A program made the position numbers and the translations under genes. Under the pieces are notes generated by a model. The model was given only the letters and a program-made list of their open reading frames with translations, did not search any database and had not been told where the DNA came from. From Oceanospirillum linum (GTDB taxonomy: Bacteria > Pseudomonadota > Gammaproteobacteria > Pseudomonadales > Halomonadaceae): a DNA stretch of 64,000 nt. Where the stretch lies: NCBI RefSeq assembly GCF_001995095.2, contig NZ_MTSD02000002.1, positions 186,001 to 250,000 of the forward strand, given 5' to 3'. This document shows positions 1 through 9,123 of the stretch, one piece after another; the first letter of the stretch is position 1; each line of letters begins with the position of its first letter.

Positions 1-146
1 TGCGCCCCAACAGATTGCTCCAAGGTCTTAATACGACGACTGAAGGCAGGCTGGGTAACATGGCGCAAACGGGCAGCCTGGGAAAAACTCTGGGTTTTCG
101 CCAACGCCAGAAAGTCTTCCAGCCACTTTGTTTCTATATTGTGCAT
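1..146 (-). CDS. LysR-family transcriptional regulator, N-terminal fragment (cut by window edge)
   Basis: Reading the minus strand from an ATG at 146 gives 48 residues starting MHNIETKWLEDFLALAK and running into the helix-turn-helix with the LysR hallmark TQPAFSRRIKTLEQ. The rest of the gene lies outside the window. The N-terminus METKWLEDF...LRHVTQPAFSRRI is like that of the hypochlorite-responsive LysR regulator HypT/YjiE of E. coli; that subfamily assignment is a recollection-based inference from only 48 residues. It is followed at a distance by NO- and redox-stress genes, which would fit a stress regulator. Confidence 0.8.
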   Translation of the reverse strand, partial: MHNIETKWLEDFLALAKTQSFSQAARLRHVTQPAFSRRIKTLEQSVGA

Positions 147-283
147 GTTTTAACGCTAAGGCCTCCGATCAAGGAGAGCTATTGGATTCAATTTCGACCT
201 ACAATTCAACCGTTACCGAAGTTTATTATCAAAAAAATAGCAAATACCGGCAAATAGCCCTTCATTCCCTGAAAAACAGACCA

Positions 284-487
284 TTAAAGCGCCATCATAC
301 TGCCGATATAAACCTTAGCGCCGATACCGAATAACGCCAGCCCACTGATTAAACCCAGAAAAATCATTTTTCCCTCTCGGTTTGCTTTAGCCTTAATCGA
401 CACATGCCATACCGTCCATAGTTTTAACACGATCATTAAGCCCACTACAGAAAACACCGCTATTTCACCCGGGCTCCAGACAATCAT
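284..487 (-). CDS. small two-helix membrane protein, unknown function
   Basis: A 67-residue protein starting MIVWSPGEIAVFSVVG. The ATG at 487 is preferred over upstream in-frame codons because AGAGGT sits just ahead of it and because the upstream codons fall in the operator. Two hydrophobic segments (about residues 8-25 and 42-62) are joined by a basic loop (KAKANREGK), so it is probably an inner-membrane hairpin protein. I do not recognise the family. It is transcribed divergently from the hemerythrin-like gene, and the NsrR-like palindrome at 502-528 lies directly upstream of both, so a role in the NO response is a reasonable inference. Confidence 0.6.
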   Translation of the reverse strand: MIVWSPGEIAVFSVVGLMIVLKLWTVWHVSIKAKANREGKMIFLGLISGLALFGIGAKVYIGSMMAL

Positions 488-501
488 GATACACCTCTGT
501 C

Positions 502-528
502 TTAATTTGCATTTGATATGCAAATTAA
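502..528. promoter_or_regulatory. NsrR-like operator between divergent genes
   Basis: A 27-base inverted repeat: left arm TTAATTTGCATTT, central G at 515, right arm ATATGCAAATTAA; 12 of 13 positions pair. The 11-1-11 form with TGCAT/ATGCA resembles the known NsrR consensus. A further half site ATGCAAATTA lies at 552-561, between the promoter and the hemerythrin-like gene. nsrR itself is encoded about 0.6 kb downstream, so it is the obvious ligand. The assignment rests on motif shape and context. Confidence 0.75.
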
Positions 529-540
529 AGCACATATAAT
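513..540 (+). promoter_or_regulatory. sigma-70 promoter of the hemerythrin-like gene
   Basis: TTGATA (513-518) and TATAAT (535-540) are separated by 16 bases. The -35 box lies inside the NsrR-like palindrome, so regulator binding would block RNA polymerase. The coding start is at 586, about 40 bases downstream of the expected transcription start. Confidence 0.7.
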
Positions 541-585
541 AGGTAAATCAAATGCAAATTATAAATATCAAGCGGAGCCGATGCG

Positions 586-1002
586 ATGAAACGCCACCCA
601 GCTTTAATTAACTTAAGCCAAGAACATCACAGCGCTTTAGTGATCGGTAAAAAGCTAAAAACAGCCGCCCAAGCCAGCAATCAATCGGCTCTCACTCTTT
701 GGCAAAATAATCGACTTATTTTTCTACAGGAGCTGCTGCCGCACTTTATGGAAGAGGAAGCGCGCTTTGGCACTTTGCTTGAAGGCGAGCTAAAACAAGA
801 ATTTGAGTCAGACCATGCTTTTCTTCTGCATTGTTTGCAATCCGACGCGCAACTTATCAATATCGACGCTGGCTCAGCGCAAGAAGTCACACAGCGGATT
901 ACTGCTTTTGCGGATCGGCTTATTCAGCATGTAAGATTTGAAGAGCGAACACTTTTTCCATGGCTAGAACAGCATCATACCCAAGCACTGAAGCACTTAT
1001 AA
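586..1002 (+). CDS. hemerythrin-like (HHE domain) protein
   Basis: A 138-residue all-helical single-domain protein of the hemerythrin HHE cation-binding family. Candidate di-iron ligands are visible in order: H14/H15 (QEHHSAL), H53 with E57 (PHFMEEE), H77 (SDHAFL) and a last HVRFEERTLFP segment near residue 115. The ATG at 586 has GGAG eight bases upstream. It lacks the N-terminal ScdA-type domain of the larger YtfE/RIC iron-sulfur repair proteins. Such small HHE proteins bind oxygen or NO, or protect iron centres. An NsrR-like operator over its promoter and nsrR directly downstream point to a nitrosative-stress role. Confidence 0.85.
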   Translation: MKRHPALINLSQEHHSALVIGKKLKTAAQASNQSALTLWQNNRLIFLQELLPHFMEEEARFGTLLEGELKQEFESDHAFLLHCLQSDAQLINIDAGSAQEVTQRITAFADRLIQHVRFEERTLFPWLEQHHTQALKHL

Positions 1003-1106
1003 AACGCACTGGAACGCACTGGAACGCTCACAAATAGCCAACCTTATACAGTATAAAGAAACGTATAAAGTACAAAGACCCGACATAGAGACGTAGGATA
1101 TCCTTA

Positions 1107-1559
1107 ATGCGCATTACCACCTTCACCGACTTCGGCTTACGCACACTGATCTACCTGGCCAGTTTACCGCCGGAGACGCTAACGAACGTGCAGGAAGTCT
1201 CTAAGGTTTATAATGTATCACAAAATCATTTGGTAAAAGTTGTCGGCCAACTACGAAAGCTCGGCTACATCCATGCATTACGCGGGAAAAATGGCGGCAT
1301 TCATCTGGCAAAGCCACCGGAAGAGATCAATATTGGAGACGTGATAGAGCAGCTAGAGAACCATTTAGACGGTGTTGACTGCGCCTCTCCAGCCTGCCAG
1401 CTAACCCCTTGCTGCAAGTTGCGCCACGCCTTAAAAGACGCCATGCAAGCCTTTATCGCCAGCATGAAGCAGTTCACCCTTGCCGACATGATGATCAACC
1501 AGGATGAACTTGCTCCCTTACTTTTTATAGACCGCCCGGATTCTCATCTGGGCGCTTAA
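1107..1559 (+). CDS. nsrR: NsrR, nitric-oxide-sensing Rrf2-family repressor
   Basis: A 150-residue Rrf2-type winged-helix regulator. It begins MRITTFTDFGLRTLIYLASLP and keeps the RGKNGGIHL wing. Three cysteines with NsrR spacing (C92, C97, C103 in DCASPACQLTPCC) would hold the NO-sensitive iron-sulfur cluster, which distinguishes it from IscR. NsrR normally represses NO detoxification genes and releases DNA when its cluster is nitrosylated. It starts about 105 bases after the hemerythrin-like gene on the same strand and converges with gcvT. An A/T-rich stretch at about 1045-1075 could carry its own promoter; no NsrR-like site is seen there. Confidence 0.92.
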   Translation: MRITTFTDFGLRTLIYLASLPPETLTNVQEVSKVYNVSQNHLVKVVGQLRKLGYIHALRGKNGGIHLAKPPEEINIGDVIEQLENHLDGVDCASPACQLTPCCKLRHALKDAMQAFIASMKQFTLADMMINQDELAPLLFIDRPDSHLGA

Positions 1560-1562
1560 CCC

Positions 1563-2690
1563 CTAACCTCTATAATAACGCTGTTCGACCAATGGCATTT
1601 TCACAACCGTCATGGGCAGTTTTTTACCACGCACACTGGCAAAAACCTGAGTTTCCAGTGCAGAGAATTCAGTCGCCACATATCCCATTGCCACCGGTTT
1701 CTCAGCGGTCGGGCCAAAGGTGCCACTGGTCACAACGCCTATCTTGTTGTCATCGGCATCAAACAGCTCTGCACCTTCACGGATCGGCGCACGCCCCTCA
1801 GCAACCAGCCCCACACGCTTACGGGTCCAATCTTTGTTCGCAATCTGACCCAAAATAACATCAGCACCGGGGAAACCACCGGCACGCTCACCATCTGCCC
1901 GACGAACTTTAGAGATCGCCCAGATCAGGCTGGCCTCCAGAGGCGTGGTCGTGGTGTCGATATCGTGACCGTACAAGCAGAGACCTGCCTCCAGGCGCAG
2001 AGAATCGCGGGCACCCAGGCCAATCGCCTCCACTTCCGGTTCATTCAGCAGCAGGCGGCAGATACGTTCAGCATCAGCAGACGGAATGGAAATTTCGAAG
2101 CCATCCTCACCGGTGTAACCGGAGCGGGACACCAGGCACTCAACGCCATCGACTTTAACGGCACGGGCATCCATAAACACCATGTCCGTTGTTTCAGGTG
2201 CGAAACGGGCCATCACAGCAGCCGCTTCAGGACCTTGCAGGGCAACCAGCGCCGCATCATCCATCACTTCCAATTCAACATCAGCACTCAGGTTGGCGCG
2301 CAGGTGGGCAATATCCTGCTCTTTACAAGCAGCATTAACCACAACGTAGATATAATCGCCATAATTGGTCACCATAAGGTCATCCATAACACCGCCCTGC
2401 TCGTTGGTAAACAACGCATAACGCTGCTTACCCACGGGCAGATCGATAATATCCACAGGAACCAGATCCTCCAGCGCCTTAGCTGCATTGGCACCAAAAA
2501 GCTTCACCTGACCCATATGAGACACATCAAAAAGACCCGCCTTCTCACGGGTATGAATATGCTCTTTCTTAACACCCAATGGATACTGAACCGGCATCTC
2601 GAAGCCTGCAAAAGGCACCATACGAGCACCTAATTCATTATGAAGAGCAAATAAAGGCGTTTTTTTCAGAGCACCCTGCGCGTCTGTCAT
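1563..2690 (-). CDS. gcvT: GcvT, aminomethyltransferase (glycine cleavage T protein)
   Basis: A 375-residue full-length T protein of the glycine cleavage complex. It transfers the methylene group from the aminomethyl-lipoyl arm of GcvH to tetrahydrofolate and releases ammonia. Recognisable blocks are TPLFALHNELGARMVPFAGFEMPVQY at the N-terminus (folate-binding fold), FDVSHMGQ, SRSGYTGEDGFEI and the C-terminal GYV and barrel domain. The gene is on the strand opposite to sdaA-gcvH-gcvP. The XRE-cupin gene lies just upstream on the same strand, and the palindrome at 2797-2816 lies in the gap between them. Confidence 0.96.
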   Translation of the reverse strand: MTDAQGALKKTPLFALHNELGARMVPFAGFEMPVQYPLGVKKEHIHTREKAGLFDVSHMGQVKLFGANAAKALEDLVPVDIIDLPVGKQRYALFTNEQGGVMDDLMVTNYGDYIYVVVNAACKEQDIAHLRANLSADVELEVMDDAALVALQGPEAAAVMARFAPETTDMVFMDARAVKVDGVECLVSRSGYTGEDGFEISIPSADAERICRLLLNEPEVEAIGLGARDSLRLEAGLCLYGHDIDTTTTPLEASLIWAISKVRRADGERAGGFPGADVILGQIANKDWTRKRVGLVAEGRAPIREGAELFDADDNKIGVVTSGTFGPTAEKPVAMGYVATEFSALETQVFASVRGKKLPMTVVKMPLVEQRYYRG

Positions 2691-2796
2691 CGTAAACCTC
2701 GTTTCAAAGACAAAACCTCTGAACAGATCAAGCTATTTTCTAGCTGCAGTTCAAAGGGAAGTTGTGGGCAGGCGGTTGTAGCAACCAACCTAGTCA

Positions 2797-2816
2797 TTGT
2801 TTCCTATTGGAAACAA
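2797..2816. promoter_or_regulatory. palindromic operator upstream of gcvT
   Basis: TTGTTTCCTATTGGAAACAA, a 20-base palindrome with 9 of 10 positions paired, in the 189-base gap between the XRE-cupin gene and gcvT. The same core recurs at 3668-3687 in front of sdaA. A 9-mer CTAGGTTGG follows both copies on the transcribed strand (minus strand 2785-2793; plus strand 3734-3742). The likely ligand is the adjacent XRE-cupin regulator. Confidence 0.65.
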
Positions 2817-2879
2817 AGCTAACGAAATAGAAAACCTGATGCAAGAAAAGATTACGCCACCGCCCCGTCAAAACGGCGA

Positions 2880-3527
2880 TCAGGCTGTCACCCAAAGCAC
2901 AACCGCATCATCAGCGCTGGTGGAAACCAAAGAGTGCCCCATAGCACAATCATAGTAGGCAGAATCCCCTGCCATCAACTCAATCGGCTCGTAAAACTCT
3001 GTATAAAGCAGCACGGAACCGGACAGCACATAAAGCAGTTCCTCACCTTCATGACGCACCCATTCAGGGTACTCATCAAAGGATCTGGCGCGCACCACAG
3101 TGCGGTACGGAATCATCTTCTTATTGGTCAACTGAGTACTGAGCAGTTCATGTTCATAGGTCGGTGTTGGGTGGGGTTTACCTTCACCCAGACGGGTAAT
3201 ATCCCGACGCCCTGTCGCAGCCACAGCCTCTTTAGGCCGGGTAAAAAGCTGCGGCATATCGATCCCCAGCCCCTTGGCAAGCTTCGTCACCACAGAAAAA
3301 GTCGGCGAGATCTGGTCATTTTCTATCTTTGATAACGTGGAACGAGCCAACCCGGTCAGTTTACTGGCCTCCTCAAGGGTCAGGCTCTGACTCAACCGAA
3401 TCTCACGCACCCGCTTACCCAGCTCTAAAGGCTCGACATAAGACTCCGCATTGACTTCAGCGCGGGTAACACGGATCTTTTCTTCACGCTGTTTTTCTTC
3501 GATCAGAAAATGCGGTTCTTCTGGCAT
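2880..3527 (-). CDS. XRE-family regulator with cupin sensor domain
   Basis: A 215-residue protein. Residues about 35-90 form an XRE helix-turn-helix (GKRVREIRLSQSLTLEEASK...ARSTLSKIENDQISP). Residues about 140-215 form a cupin barrel (HEGEELLYVLSGSVLLY...MAGDSAYYDCAMGHSL) that would bind a small ligand. An AGGGAA box precedes the ATG. It sits between the two arms of a glycine/serine catabolic cluster, so it probably senses serine, glycine or a related metabolite. The shared palindrome in both flanking regions suggests it controls gcvT, sdaA and its own promoter. Whether it activates or represses cannot be read from sequence. Confidence 0.9.
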   Translation of the reverse strand: MPEEPHFLIEEKQREEKIRVTRAEVNAESYVEPLELGKRVREIRLSQSLTLEEASKLTGLARSTLSKIENDQISPTFSVVTKLAKGLGIDMPQLFTRPKEAVAATGRRDITRLGEGKPHPTPTYEHELLSTQLTNKKMIPYRTVVRARSFDEYPEWVRHEGEELLYVLSGSVLLYTEFYEPIELMAGDSAYYDCAMGHSLVSTSADDAVVLWVTA

Positions 3528-3667
3528 TGTAATTCCCTATATGGTTTTTCTGCAGTCACAAACGGCAGCAACAGCCCCACCCATAACAGCACAACAGACA
3601 ACGCATGTTACACAAGGGCTTTGCGCTTTTAAAGCAAGCAGGGGGCAATTCCCGCCTGAAGAAACCC

Positions 3668-3687
3668 TTGTTTCCAATTGGAAATTT
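3668..3687. promoter_or_regulatory. palindromic operator between XRE-cupin gene and sdaA
   Basis: Contains the perfect 14-base palindrome TTTCCAATTGGAAA at 3671-3684, the same core as at 2797-2816. It lies between the divergent XRE-cupin and sdaA genes, so it could serve both autoregulation and control of the serine/glycine operon. Confidence 0.65.
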
Positions 3688-3785
3688 TTATTGCACTGCC
3701 TCAAGCCAATTTGATAATCTGACGCCCGCTAGGCTAGGTTGGCTTAACTTAAGGCATATAAGGCCGGGCCAAGGTTAACCTAAGA

Positions 3786-3808
3786 GTGCAGAACGTCATT
3801 TTCTGCAC
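3786..3808. promoter_or_regulatory. hairpin in the sdaA leader region
   Basis: GTGCAGAA (3786-3793) and TTCTGCAC (3801-3808) form a perfect 8-base stem with a 7-base loop about 130 bases before the sdaA start. No run of T follows, so it is not a typical terminator. The rest of 3528-3939 holds the operator at 3668 and no credible gene. No glycine riboswitch could be recognised. Confidence 0.35.
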
Positions 3809-3939
3809 CAGACTTCTGAACAAAAACAAGAACAACAAAAAAGACCACCAAACAGGCTAAGCTGTTTTTATATCACACAGGTTAAGCAGCTCAGATACAA
3901 AACATTGACCTGATTTGGATGGAAGACGAGGAGAAGGCT

Positions 3940-5394
3940 ATGTCACTGAGCATCTTTGATCTTTTTAAAATAGGTATAGGTCCTTCAAGCTCTCATACTG
4001 TCGGCCCTATGATTGCCGCAAACCGCTTTATCGATCAGCTGAAGAGCCAGATGAAAGATAACAACAGCCTGGACCGAATCAGTCGGGTAAAAACTGAGCT
4101 TTTTGGCTCTCTGGCACTCACCGGCAAAGGGCATGCGACGGATACGGCCGTGTTGTTGGGGTTATTGGGTGAACGGCCAGATACAGTAAACACCTCCCGC
4201 GTCGATCAGATGATCAGCTCCATTCGCCATGGGCATCAGATTTTACTGGGCGGCGAACACAGGATTGAGTTTAACGAAGCGCAGGACCTGGTGTTCCATT
4301 TTCAGGATTCACTCCCTGAGCACCCCAACGGCATGCGCTTCAGTGCTTTCGATCAGGCGGGCATGATCTGTTGCCAGGGTATTTATTACTCCATAGGTGG
4401 TGGATTTGTTCTCAGCGAAGACGAGATCAGAGCCAGACCGGAACTCAGCGCTGCATCGCAACTGCCTAAAGAAGTACAACAGGATACGACCGAACTACGC
4501 CCCTACCCGTTCAAAAGTGGTAAAGAGTTATTGGCCAGAGGTAAGGCCTCCGGCAAGACCATCGCCCGGATGATGCTGGACAACGAGATCGCCCTGAGGG
4601 CACCAGCAGCTGCCGATGAACGCCAATGCGAAACCGCGATACGACAGCAGCTGATGAATATCTGGCAAGTAATGGATAACTGTGTCCGCAAAGGCTGTCA
4701 AGAAACCGGTGAGTTGCCGGGGGGGCTTAACATTAAGCGCCGGGCACCAGAGCTTTATAAAGAGCTGACGGCAAAACCCGAAAATGCCCTGAAAGATCAA
4801 CTGACCGTGATGGACTGGGTGAACCTGTTTGCCATGGCTGTTAATGAAGAGAACGCTGCCGGTGGCCGTGTCGTTACCGCTCCAACCAATGGAGCGGCCG
4901 GCGTTATACCGGCAGTTCTGAGCTATTACGTACGCTTTCTGCCCAATGCGAATGAAGCGGGCATTATCGAGTTTTTAGCCACCGCCAGCGCCATCGGCAT
5001 GCTCTATAAAGAGAATGCATCGATCTCTGCGGCCGAGGTCGGCTGCCAGGGAGAGATCGGCGTCGCCTGCTCCATGGCTGCCGGTGCGCTATGCACGGTG
5101 ATGGGCGGCAGTAACGAACAGATTGAGAATGCCGCTGAGATCGGCATGGAGCACAATTTAGGCTTAACCTGCGACCCCATTGGCGGCTTAGTTCAGGTGC
5201 CCTGCATCGAGCGCAATACCATGGGGGCAGTCAAAGCGATTAACGCAGCACGCCTGGCAATACGAGGTGATGGCTATCATCAGGTTTCACTGGATAGCGT
5301 CATTGAAACCATGCGCCAGACCGGATTGGATATGCAGGACAAGTACAAAGAAACCTCAAGGGGCGGCCTTGCAGTTAATGTGGTCAACTGCTAA
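3940..5394 (+). CDS. sdaA: L-serine ammonia-lyase, iron-sulfur single-chain type
   Basis: A 484-residue enzyme converting L-serine to pyruvate and ammonia. It starts [24 protein letters not shown], the family signature. The ATG at 3940 is preferred to the one at 3919 because GAGGAGAAGG lies at the right distance. Cysteines for the [4Fe-4S] cluster are in [17 protein letters not shown] and in [15 protein letters not shown]. Both alpha and beta domains are fused, as in E. coli SdaA. Placing it ahead of gcvH and gcvP links serine breakdown with glycine cleavage, since serine and glycine interconvert through GlyA. Confidence 0.95.
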   Translation: MSLSIFDLFKIGIGPSSSHTVGPMIAANRFIDQLKSQMKDNNSLDRISRVKTELFGSLALTGKGHATDTAVLLGLLGERPDTVNTSRVDQMISSIRHGHQILLGGEHRIEFNEAQDLVFHFQDSLPEHPNGMRFSAFDQAGMICCQGIYYSIGGGFVLSEDEIRARPELSAASQLPKEVQQDTTELRPYPFKSGKELLARGKASGKTIARMMLDNEIALRAPAAADERQCETAIRQQLMNIWQVMDNCVRKGCQETGELPGGLNIKRRAPELYKELTAKPENALKDQLTVMDWVNLFAMAVNEENAAGGRVVTAPTNGAAGVIPAVLSYYVRFLPNANEAGIIEFLATASAIGMLYKENASISAAEVGCQGEIGVACSMAAGALCTVMGGSNEQIENAAEIGMEHNLGLTCDPIGGLVQVPCIERNTMGAVKAINAARLAIRGDGYHQVSLDSVIETMRQTGLDMQDKYKETSRGGLAVNVVNC

Positions 5395-5436
5395 CCCTTC
5401 TTTAGAGCGTAAGAATCCTGAAAACGAACAAAATAA

Positions 5437-5470
5437 ACGGGAAATATCCCTCCTGGGCTTTGTTTCCCGT
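5437..5470. promoter_or_regulatory. inverted repeat between sdaA and gcvH
   Basis: ACGGGAAA (5437-5444) and TTTCCCGT (5463-5470) form an 8-base stem around an 18-base loop that holds a smaller CCC/GGG pairing. The right side includes GTTTCCC, a weak echo of the regulator half site. No T-run follows. It may adjust read-through from sdaA into gcvHP or mark a gcvH promoter region. Confidence 0.35.
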
Positions 5471-5570
5471 GCGCATTTAAAGATAATCACGGCCAGCACC
5501 GGATGACCATTCCGGCTGCTGCCATTTACCTATTCACTAGATCTATTAGATAAAGACTGAGGAATCGAAC

Positions 5571-5963
5571 ATGAGCAATATTCCGGGCAACCTGAAGTAC
5601 ACCGCCTCTCACGAGTGGGTTCTGGATAATGGTGACGGTACGGTTACTGTTGGTATTACCGATCACGCACAGGACCAACTGGGTGATGTGGTATTTGTTG
5701 AGCTGCCAGAAGTTGGCCGCGCAGTGGATGCCGGTGAAGAGTTCTCACTGGTTGAGTCTGTAAAAGCAGCATCGGATATCTATGCACCGGTAAGCGGTGA
5801 AGTTATTGAAGCGAATGAAGAGCTTGAAAGCGCTCCTGAAACCATCAACGAGCACGCATTTGAAGATGGCTGGATCGCAAAAATCAAACTGGCAGATGTT
5901 TCTGATCTTGAAGGCCTGTTAGACGCAGAAGCATACGCAGAGCGCGTAGCAGAAGACGACTAA
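5571..5963 (+). CDS. gcvH: GcvH, glycine cleavage H (lipoyl carrier) protein
   Basis: A 130-residue acidic carrier protein. K65 in [20 protein letters not shown] is the lipoylated lysine that shuttles the aminomethyl group between GcvP, GcvT and lipoamide dehydrogenase. Length and motifs are normal. A GAGGAA box precedes the ATG. It is followed by a strong terminator-like hairpin before gcvP, so H protein may be made in excess of P protein. Confidence 0.97.
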   Translation: MSNIPGNLKYTASHEWVLDNGDGTVTVGITDHAQDQLGDVVFVELPEVGRAVDAGEEFSLVESVKAASDIYAPVSGEVIEANEELESAPETINEHAFEDGWIAKIKLADVSDLEGLLDAEAYAERVAEDD

Positions 5964-5977
5964 CTCTACGTCTGATC

Positions 5978-6005
5978 AATAAAGCCGGCCTTTGCCGGTT
6001 TTATT
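5978..6005 (+). terminator. intrinsic terminator or attenuator between gcvH and gcvP
   Basis: AATAAAGCCGGC pairs with GCCGGTTTTATT over 12 positions (one G-T) around a CTTT loop, ending in a T-rich stretch. It is symmetric enough to act in both directions. The gcvP start lies about 90 bases later, so partial read-through or a separate gcvP promoter is needed. Confidence 0.8.
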
Positions 6006-6095
6006 GGCCTTGAATATCGCTGGTCTGCTGACCGGAGTCCCTTTGATCGCCTCGCTTCTGAGCCGATTCACTATTTTGACTATAGGTTGATAAAA

Positions 6096-9002
6096 ATGGC
6101 AGTTGATACGCGCACATTGAGCGAACTTCAACAACATAATGAGTTCACTCATCGTCACGTAGGTCCTGACGCAGCAGAGCAAAATGCTATGCTGTCTGCG
6201 CTGGGTTCCTCTTCCCTGGATAACCTGATCACAGATACTGTTCCGGGTACTATCCTGCAGAAAGACGCGCTGGCAATGGATACCGGCATCAGCGAAGTAG
6301 CCGCTTTAGCTGAGCTGAAAACACTGGCCGACCAGAACCAAGTCAACAAGTCTTATATTGGCATGGGTTACCACGGAACCCACGTACCCAATGTCATCCT
6401 GCGCAATGTGCTGCAGAATCCGGGCTGGTACACTGCCTATACGCCTTATCAACCTGAAATATCCCAGGGTCGCCTGGAATCCCTGCTGAACTACCAGCAG
6501 ATGGTCATGGATCTGACCGGTATGGATCTGGCGAACGCCTCTCTGCTGGATGAAGCCACTGCTGCGGCAGAAGCGATGACTCTGTGCAAGCGTTCTAACC
6601 GCAAGAAGAGCGATCAGTTCTTTGTTGCTTCCGATGTACACCCGCAGACTCTGGATGTGATCAACACCCGCGCGGAATACTTCGGCTTTGACGTTGTCGT
6701 GGATGACGCCGAAAATTTAAGCAACTACGATGTATTTGGCGCTCTGATCCAGTATCCGGGCACCTACGGCGACATCACGGATATCAAAGCAGTGATTGAT
6801 GCTGCTAAAGCACAGCAAGCGATGGTAGCGGTTGCTGCTGACCTGCTGTCTCTGGTGGTTCTGAAATCCCCTGGCGAGCTGGGTGCTGATGTTGTTCTGG
6901 GTTCTACCCAGCGTTTTGGTGTCCCTATGGGTTTTGGTGGCCCACACGCCGCCTACTTTGCCGCCAGTGAAAAACTGAAGCGCTCGGTACCGGGCCGTAT
7001 CATCGGTGTATCGGTGGACGTTAAGGGCAATCAGGCCCTGCGTATGGCGATGCAAACCCGTGAGCAGCACATCCGTCGTGAGAAAGCGACCTCTAACATC
7101 TGTACCGCACAGGCACTGCTGGCTAACATGGCGGCGTTCTACGCGGTATATCACGGCCCTGAAGGCCTGAAGCGCATTGCTGAGCGCACCCACCGTCTGA
7201 CCGCAATTCTGGCCAACGGCCTGAATGCGAAAGGCGTTGAAACCAACAGCACCTACTTTGACACACTGACCTTCAACAGCCCGTCTTTTGACGCAGGTAA
7301 AACGGTTTACCAGCGTGCACTGGATAGCGGCTGCAACCTGCGCCTGATCCAGAGCGACGAAGGTGACAAGCTGGGTGTCAGTCTCGATGAAACCACGACG
7401 CCTGCTGATGTTGCTCAACTATTCGACATCATTCTGGGTGAAGGTCACGGTCTGGATGTAGCTGAGCTGGATGCCGCCATTGTCAAAGGTGCCGCCACCG
7501 GCATCACCGCTGAGATGCGCCGTGATGATGCGATCCTGTCTCACCCGGTATTCAACACGCACCACTCAGAAACTGAGATGCTGCGTTACATGAAGTCTCT
7601 GGAAAACAAAGACTACTCACTGGTTCATGGCATGATCCCACTGGGCTCCTGCACCATGAAACTGAACGCCACCGCCGAGATGATTCCCATCACCTGGCCG
7701 GAGTTTGCTGACATCCACCCGTTTGCGCCGAAGGACCAGGTAACGGGTTACTTCGAAATGATCCGTCAGCTGGAAGAGCAGCTGGAAGAGATCACCGGCT
7801 ACGATAAAATCTCCATGCAGCCAAACTCAGGTGCATCCGGTGAATATGCGGGTATCCTTGCGATCCGCAAATACCAGGAGTCTATCGGTGAAGGCCATCG
7901 TGATATCTGTCTGATCCCTTCTTCTGCCCACGGTACTAACCCGGCAACAGCAGCGATGATGGGTATGAAAATCATCGTGACCAAATGTGATGACAACGGT
8001 AACGTTGATATCGCAGATCTGGCAGCGAAAGCAGAAGAGCACGCCGATCGCTTGTCTGCCCTGATGGTAACCTATCCGTCAACACATGGTGTTTACGAGG
8101 AAGATATCGTAGAGATCTGCGACATTATCCATAAGTTTGGCGGTCAGGTTTATATGGATGGCGCGAATATGAACGCCCAGGTTGGTATCGCCAAGCCGGG
8201 CCATATCGGCTCTGACGTATCACACCTGAATCTGCATAAAACCTTCGCTATTCCACACGGTGGTGGCGGTCCGGGTATGGGCCCTATCGGTGTTAAAGCG
8301 CACCTGGCCCCTTTCCTGTCCAACCATAGCGTAAGTAGTGTTGAAGGCATCGAAGGTAAAGGCATTGGTGCGGTTTCCGCGGCACCTTACGGTTCTGCAG
8401 CGATTCTGCCGATCACCTGGATGTACAACCGTATGCTGGGTAAAGGTGGCCTGAAACGCTCCACCGAAGTCGCGATTCTGAATGCGAACTACGTGGCAGA
8501 GAAGCTGTCTGCGCACTATCCGGTTCTGTTCCGTGGTCGCAACGACAAAGTAGCCCACGAGTGCATTATCGATATCCGCCCCCTGAAAGCAGAGTCCGGT
8601 ATCTCTGAAGAAGATATCGCCAAGCGTCTGATGGACTACGGTTTCCACGCACCGACCATGTCCTTCCCGGTAGCCGGTACCCTGATGATCGAGCCGACGG
8701 AATCTGAGTCTCAGGTTGAGCTGGATCGCTTTATCGAAGCGATGGTTAAGATCAAAGCGGAAGTGGCTAAGGTACAGAGCGGCGAATGGCCTCTGGAGAA
8801 CAACCCACTGGTGAACGCGCCTCACTCTCAGGTTGACCTGATTGAAGAGTGGGATCGCCCGTACAGCCGTGAAGAAGCGGTATTCCCAAGCGCACACACC
8901 CGTGCCAGCAAGTTCTGGCCAGCGGTAAACCGCGTCGATAACGTTTACGGTGACCGTAACTTTATCTGCTCATGCCCGGGTATTGAAAACTACGAAGACT
9001 AA
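6096..9002 (+). CDS. gcvP: GcvP, glycine dehydrogenase (decarboxylating)
   Basis: A 968-residue single-chain P protein that decarboxylates glycine using pyridoxal phosphate and loads the aminomethyl group on GcvH. The N-terminal half resembles GcvPA ([17 protein letters not shown]...[12 protein letters not shown]) and the C-terminal half GcvPB. The PLP lysine is in [17 protein letters not shown], near residue 715. The ATG at 6096 is chosen over an in-frame TTG at 6087. Codon use is regular and rich in CTG, suggesting high expression. REP palindromes and a strong terminator follow the stop codon. Confidence 0.97.
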   Translation: MAVDTRTLSELQQHNEFTHRHVGPDAAEQNAMLSALGSSSLDNLITDTVPGTILQKDALAMDTGISEVAALAELKTLADQNQVNKSYIGMGYHGTHVPNVILRNVLQNPGWYTAYTPYQPEISQGRLESLLNYQQMVMDLTGMDLANASLLDEATAAAEAMTLCKRSNRKKSDQFFVASDVHPQTLDVINTRAEYFGFDVVVDDAENLSNYDVFGALIQYPGTYGDITDIKAVIDAAKAQQAMVAVAADLLSLVVLKSPGELGADVVLGSTQRFGVPMGFGGPHAAYFAASEKLKRSVPGRIIGVSVDVKGNQALRMAMQTREQHIRREKATSNICTAQALLANMAAFYAVYHGPEGLKRIAERTHRLTAILANGLNAKGVETNSTYFDTLTFNSPSFDAGKTVYQRALDSGCNLRLIQSDEGDKLGVSLDETTTPADVAQLFDIILGEGHGLDVAELDAAIVKGAATGITAEMRRDDAILSHPVFNTHHSETEMLRYMKSLENKDYSLVHGMIPLGSCTMKLNATAEMIPITWPEFADIHPFAPKDQVTGYFEMIRQLEEQLEEITGYDKISMQPNSGASGEYAGILAIRKYQESIGEGHRDICLIPSSAHGTNPATAAMMGMKIIVTKCDDNGNVDIADLAAKAEEHADRLSALMVTYPSTHGVYEEDIVEICDIIHKFGGQVYMDGANMNAQVGIAKPGHIGSDVSHLNLHKTFAIPHGGGGPGMGPIGVKAHLAPFLSNHSVSSVEGIEGKGIGAVSAAPYGSAAILPITWMYNRMLGKGGLKRSTEVAILNANYVAEKLSAHYPVLFRGRNDKVAHECIIDIRPLKAESGISEEDIAKRLMDYGFHAPTMSFPVAGTLMIEPTESESQVELDRFIEAMVKIKAEVAKVQSGEWPLENNPLVNAPHSQVDLIEEWDRPYSREEAVFPSAHTRASKFWPAVNRVDNVYGDRNFICSCPGIENYED

Positions 9003-9025
9003 ACATCTGAGCGAGGTTTAGGGGA

Positions 9026-9058
9026 CTCGTCCCCACGCTCCGCGTGGGAATGCGTACC
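9026..9058 (+). repeat. REP palindrome, copy 1
   Basis: CTCGTCCCCACGC, TCC, GCGTGGGAATGCGTACC: a 7-base stem CCCACGC/GCGTGGG (9032-9048) with the trailing AATGC motif shared by copy 3. It lies 24 bases after the gcvP stop codon. Confidence 0.8.
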
Positions 9059-9068
9059 TACGCCAAGC

Positions 9069-9087
9069 TACCACGCAGAGCGTGGGA
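9069..9087 (-). repeat. REP palindrome, copy 2 (inverted)
   Basis: TACCACGCAGAGCGTGGGA with stem CCACGC/GCGTGG around AGA. It is in inverted orientation to copy 1, forming a BIME-like pair between gcvP and its terminator. Confidence 0.75.
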
Positions 9088-9092
9088 TCTAG

Positions 9093-9123
9093 AAAAAAGC
9101 GAGCTGATATGGCTCGCTTTTTT
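9093..9123 (+). terminator. intrinsic terminator of gcvP
   Basis: AAAAAAGCGAGC (9093-9104) pairs perfectly with GCTCGCTTTTTT (9112-9123) around a 7-base loop: a 12-base stem with its own T-run. It can work on both strands. The REP pair at 9026-9087 separates it from the gcvP stop codon. Confidence 0.85.

Noticed and set aside
1003-1030. Short tandem repeat of about 10 bases (aacgcactgg)
   Set aside because: Only two to three copies, in a gap between genes, with no visible function.
2691-3939. Glycine riboswitch upstream of gcvT or sdaA
   Set aside because: Looked for because many bacteria use it here; no recognisable tandem aptamer core was found on either side.
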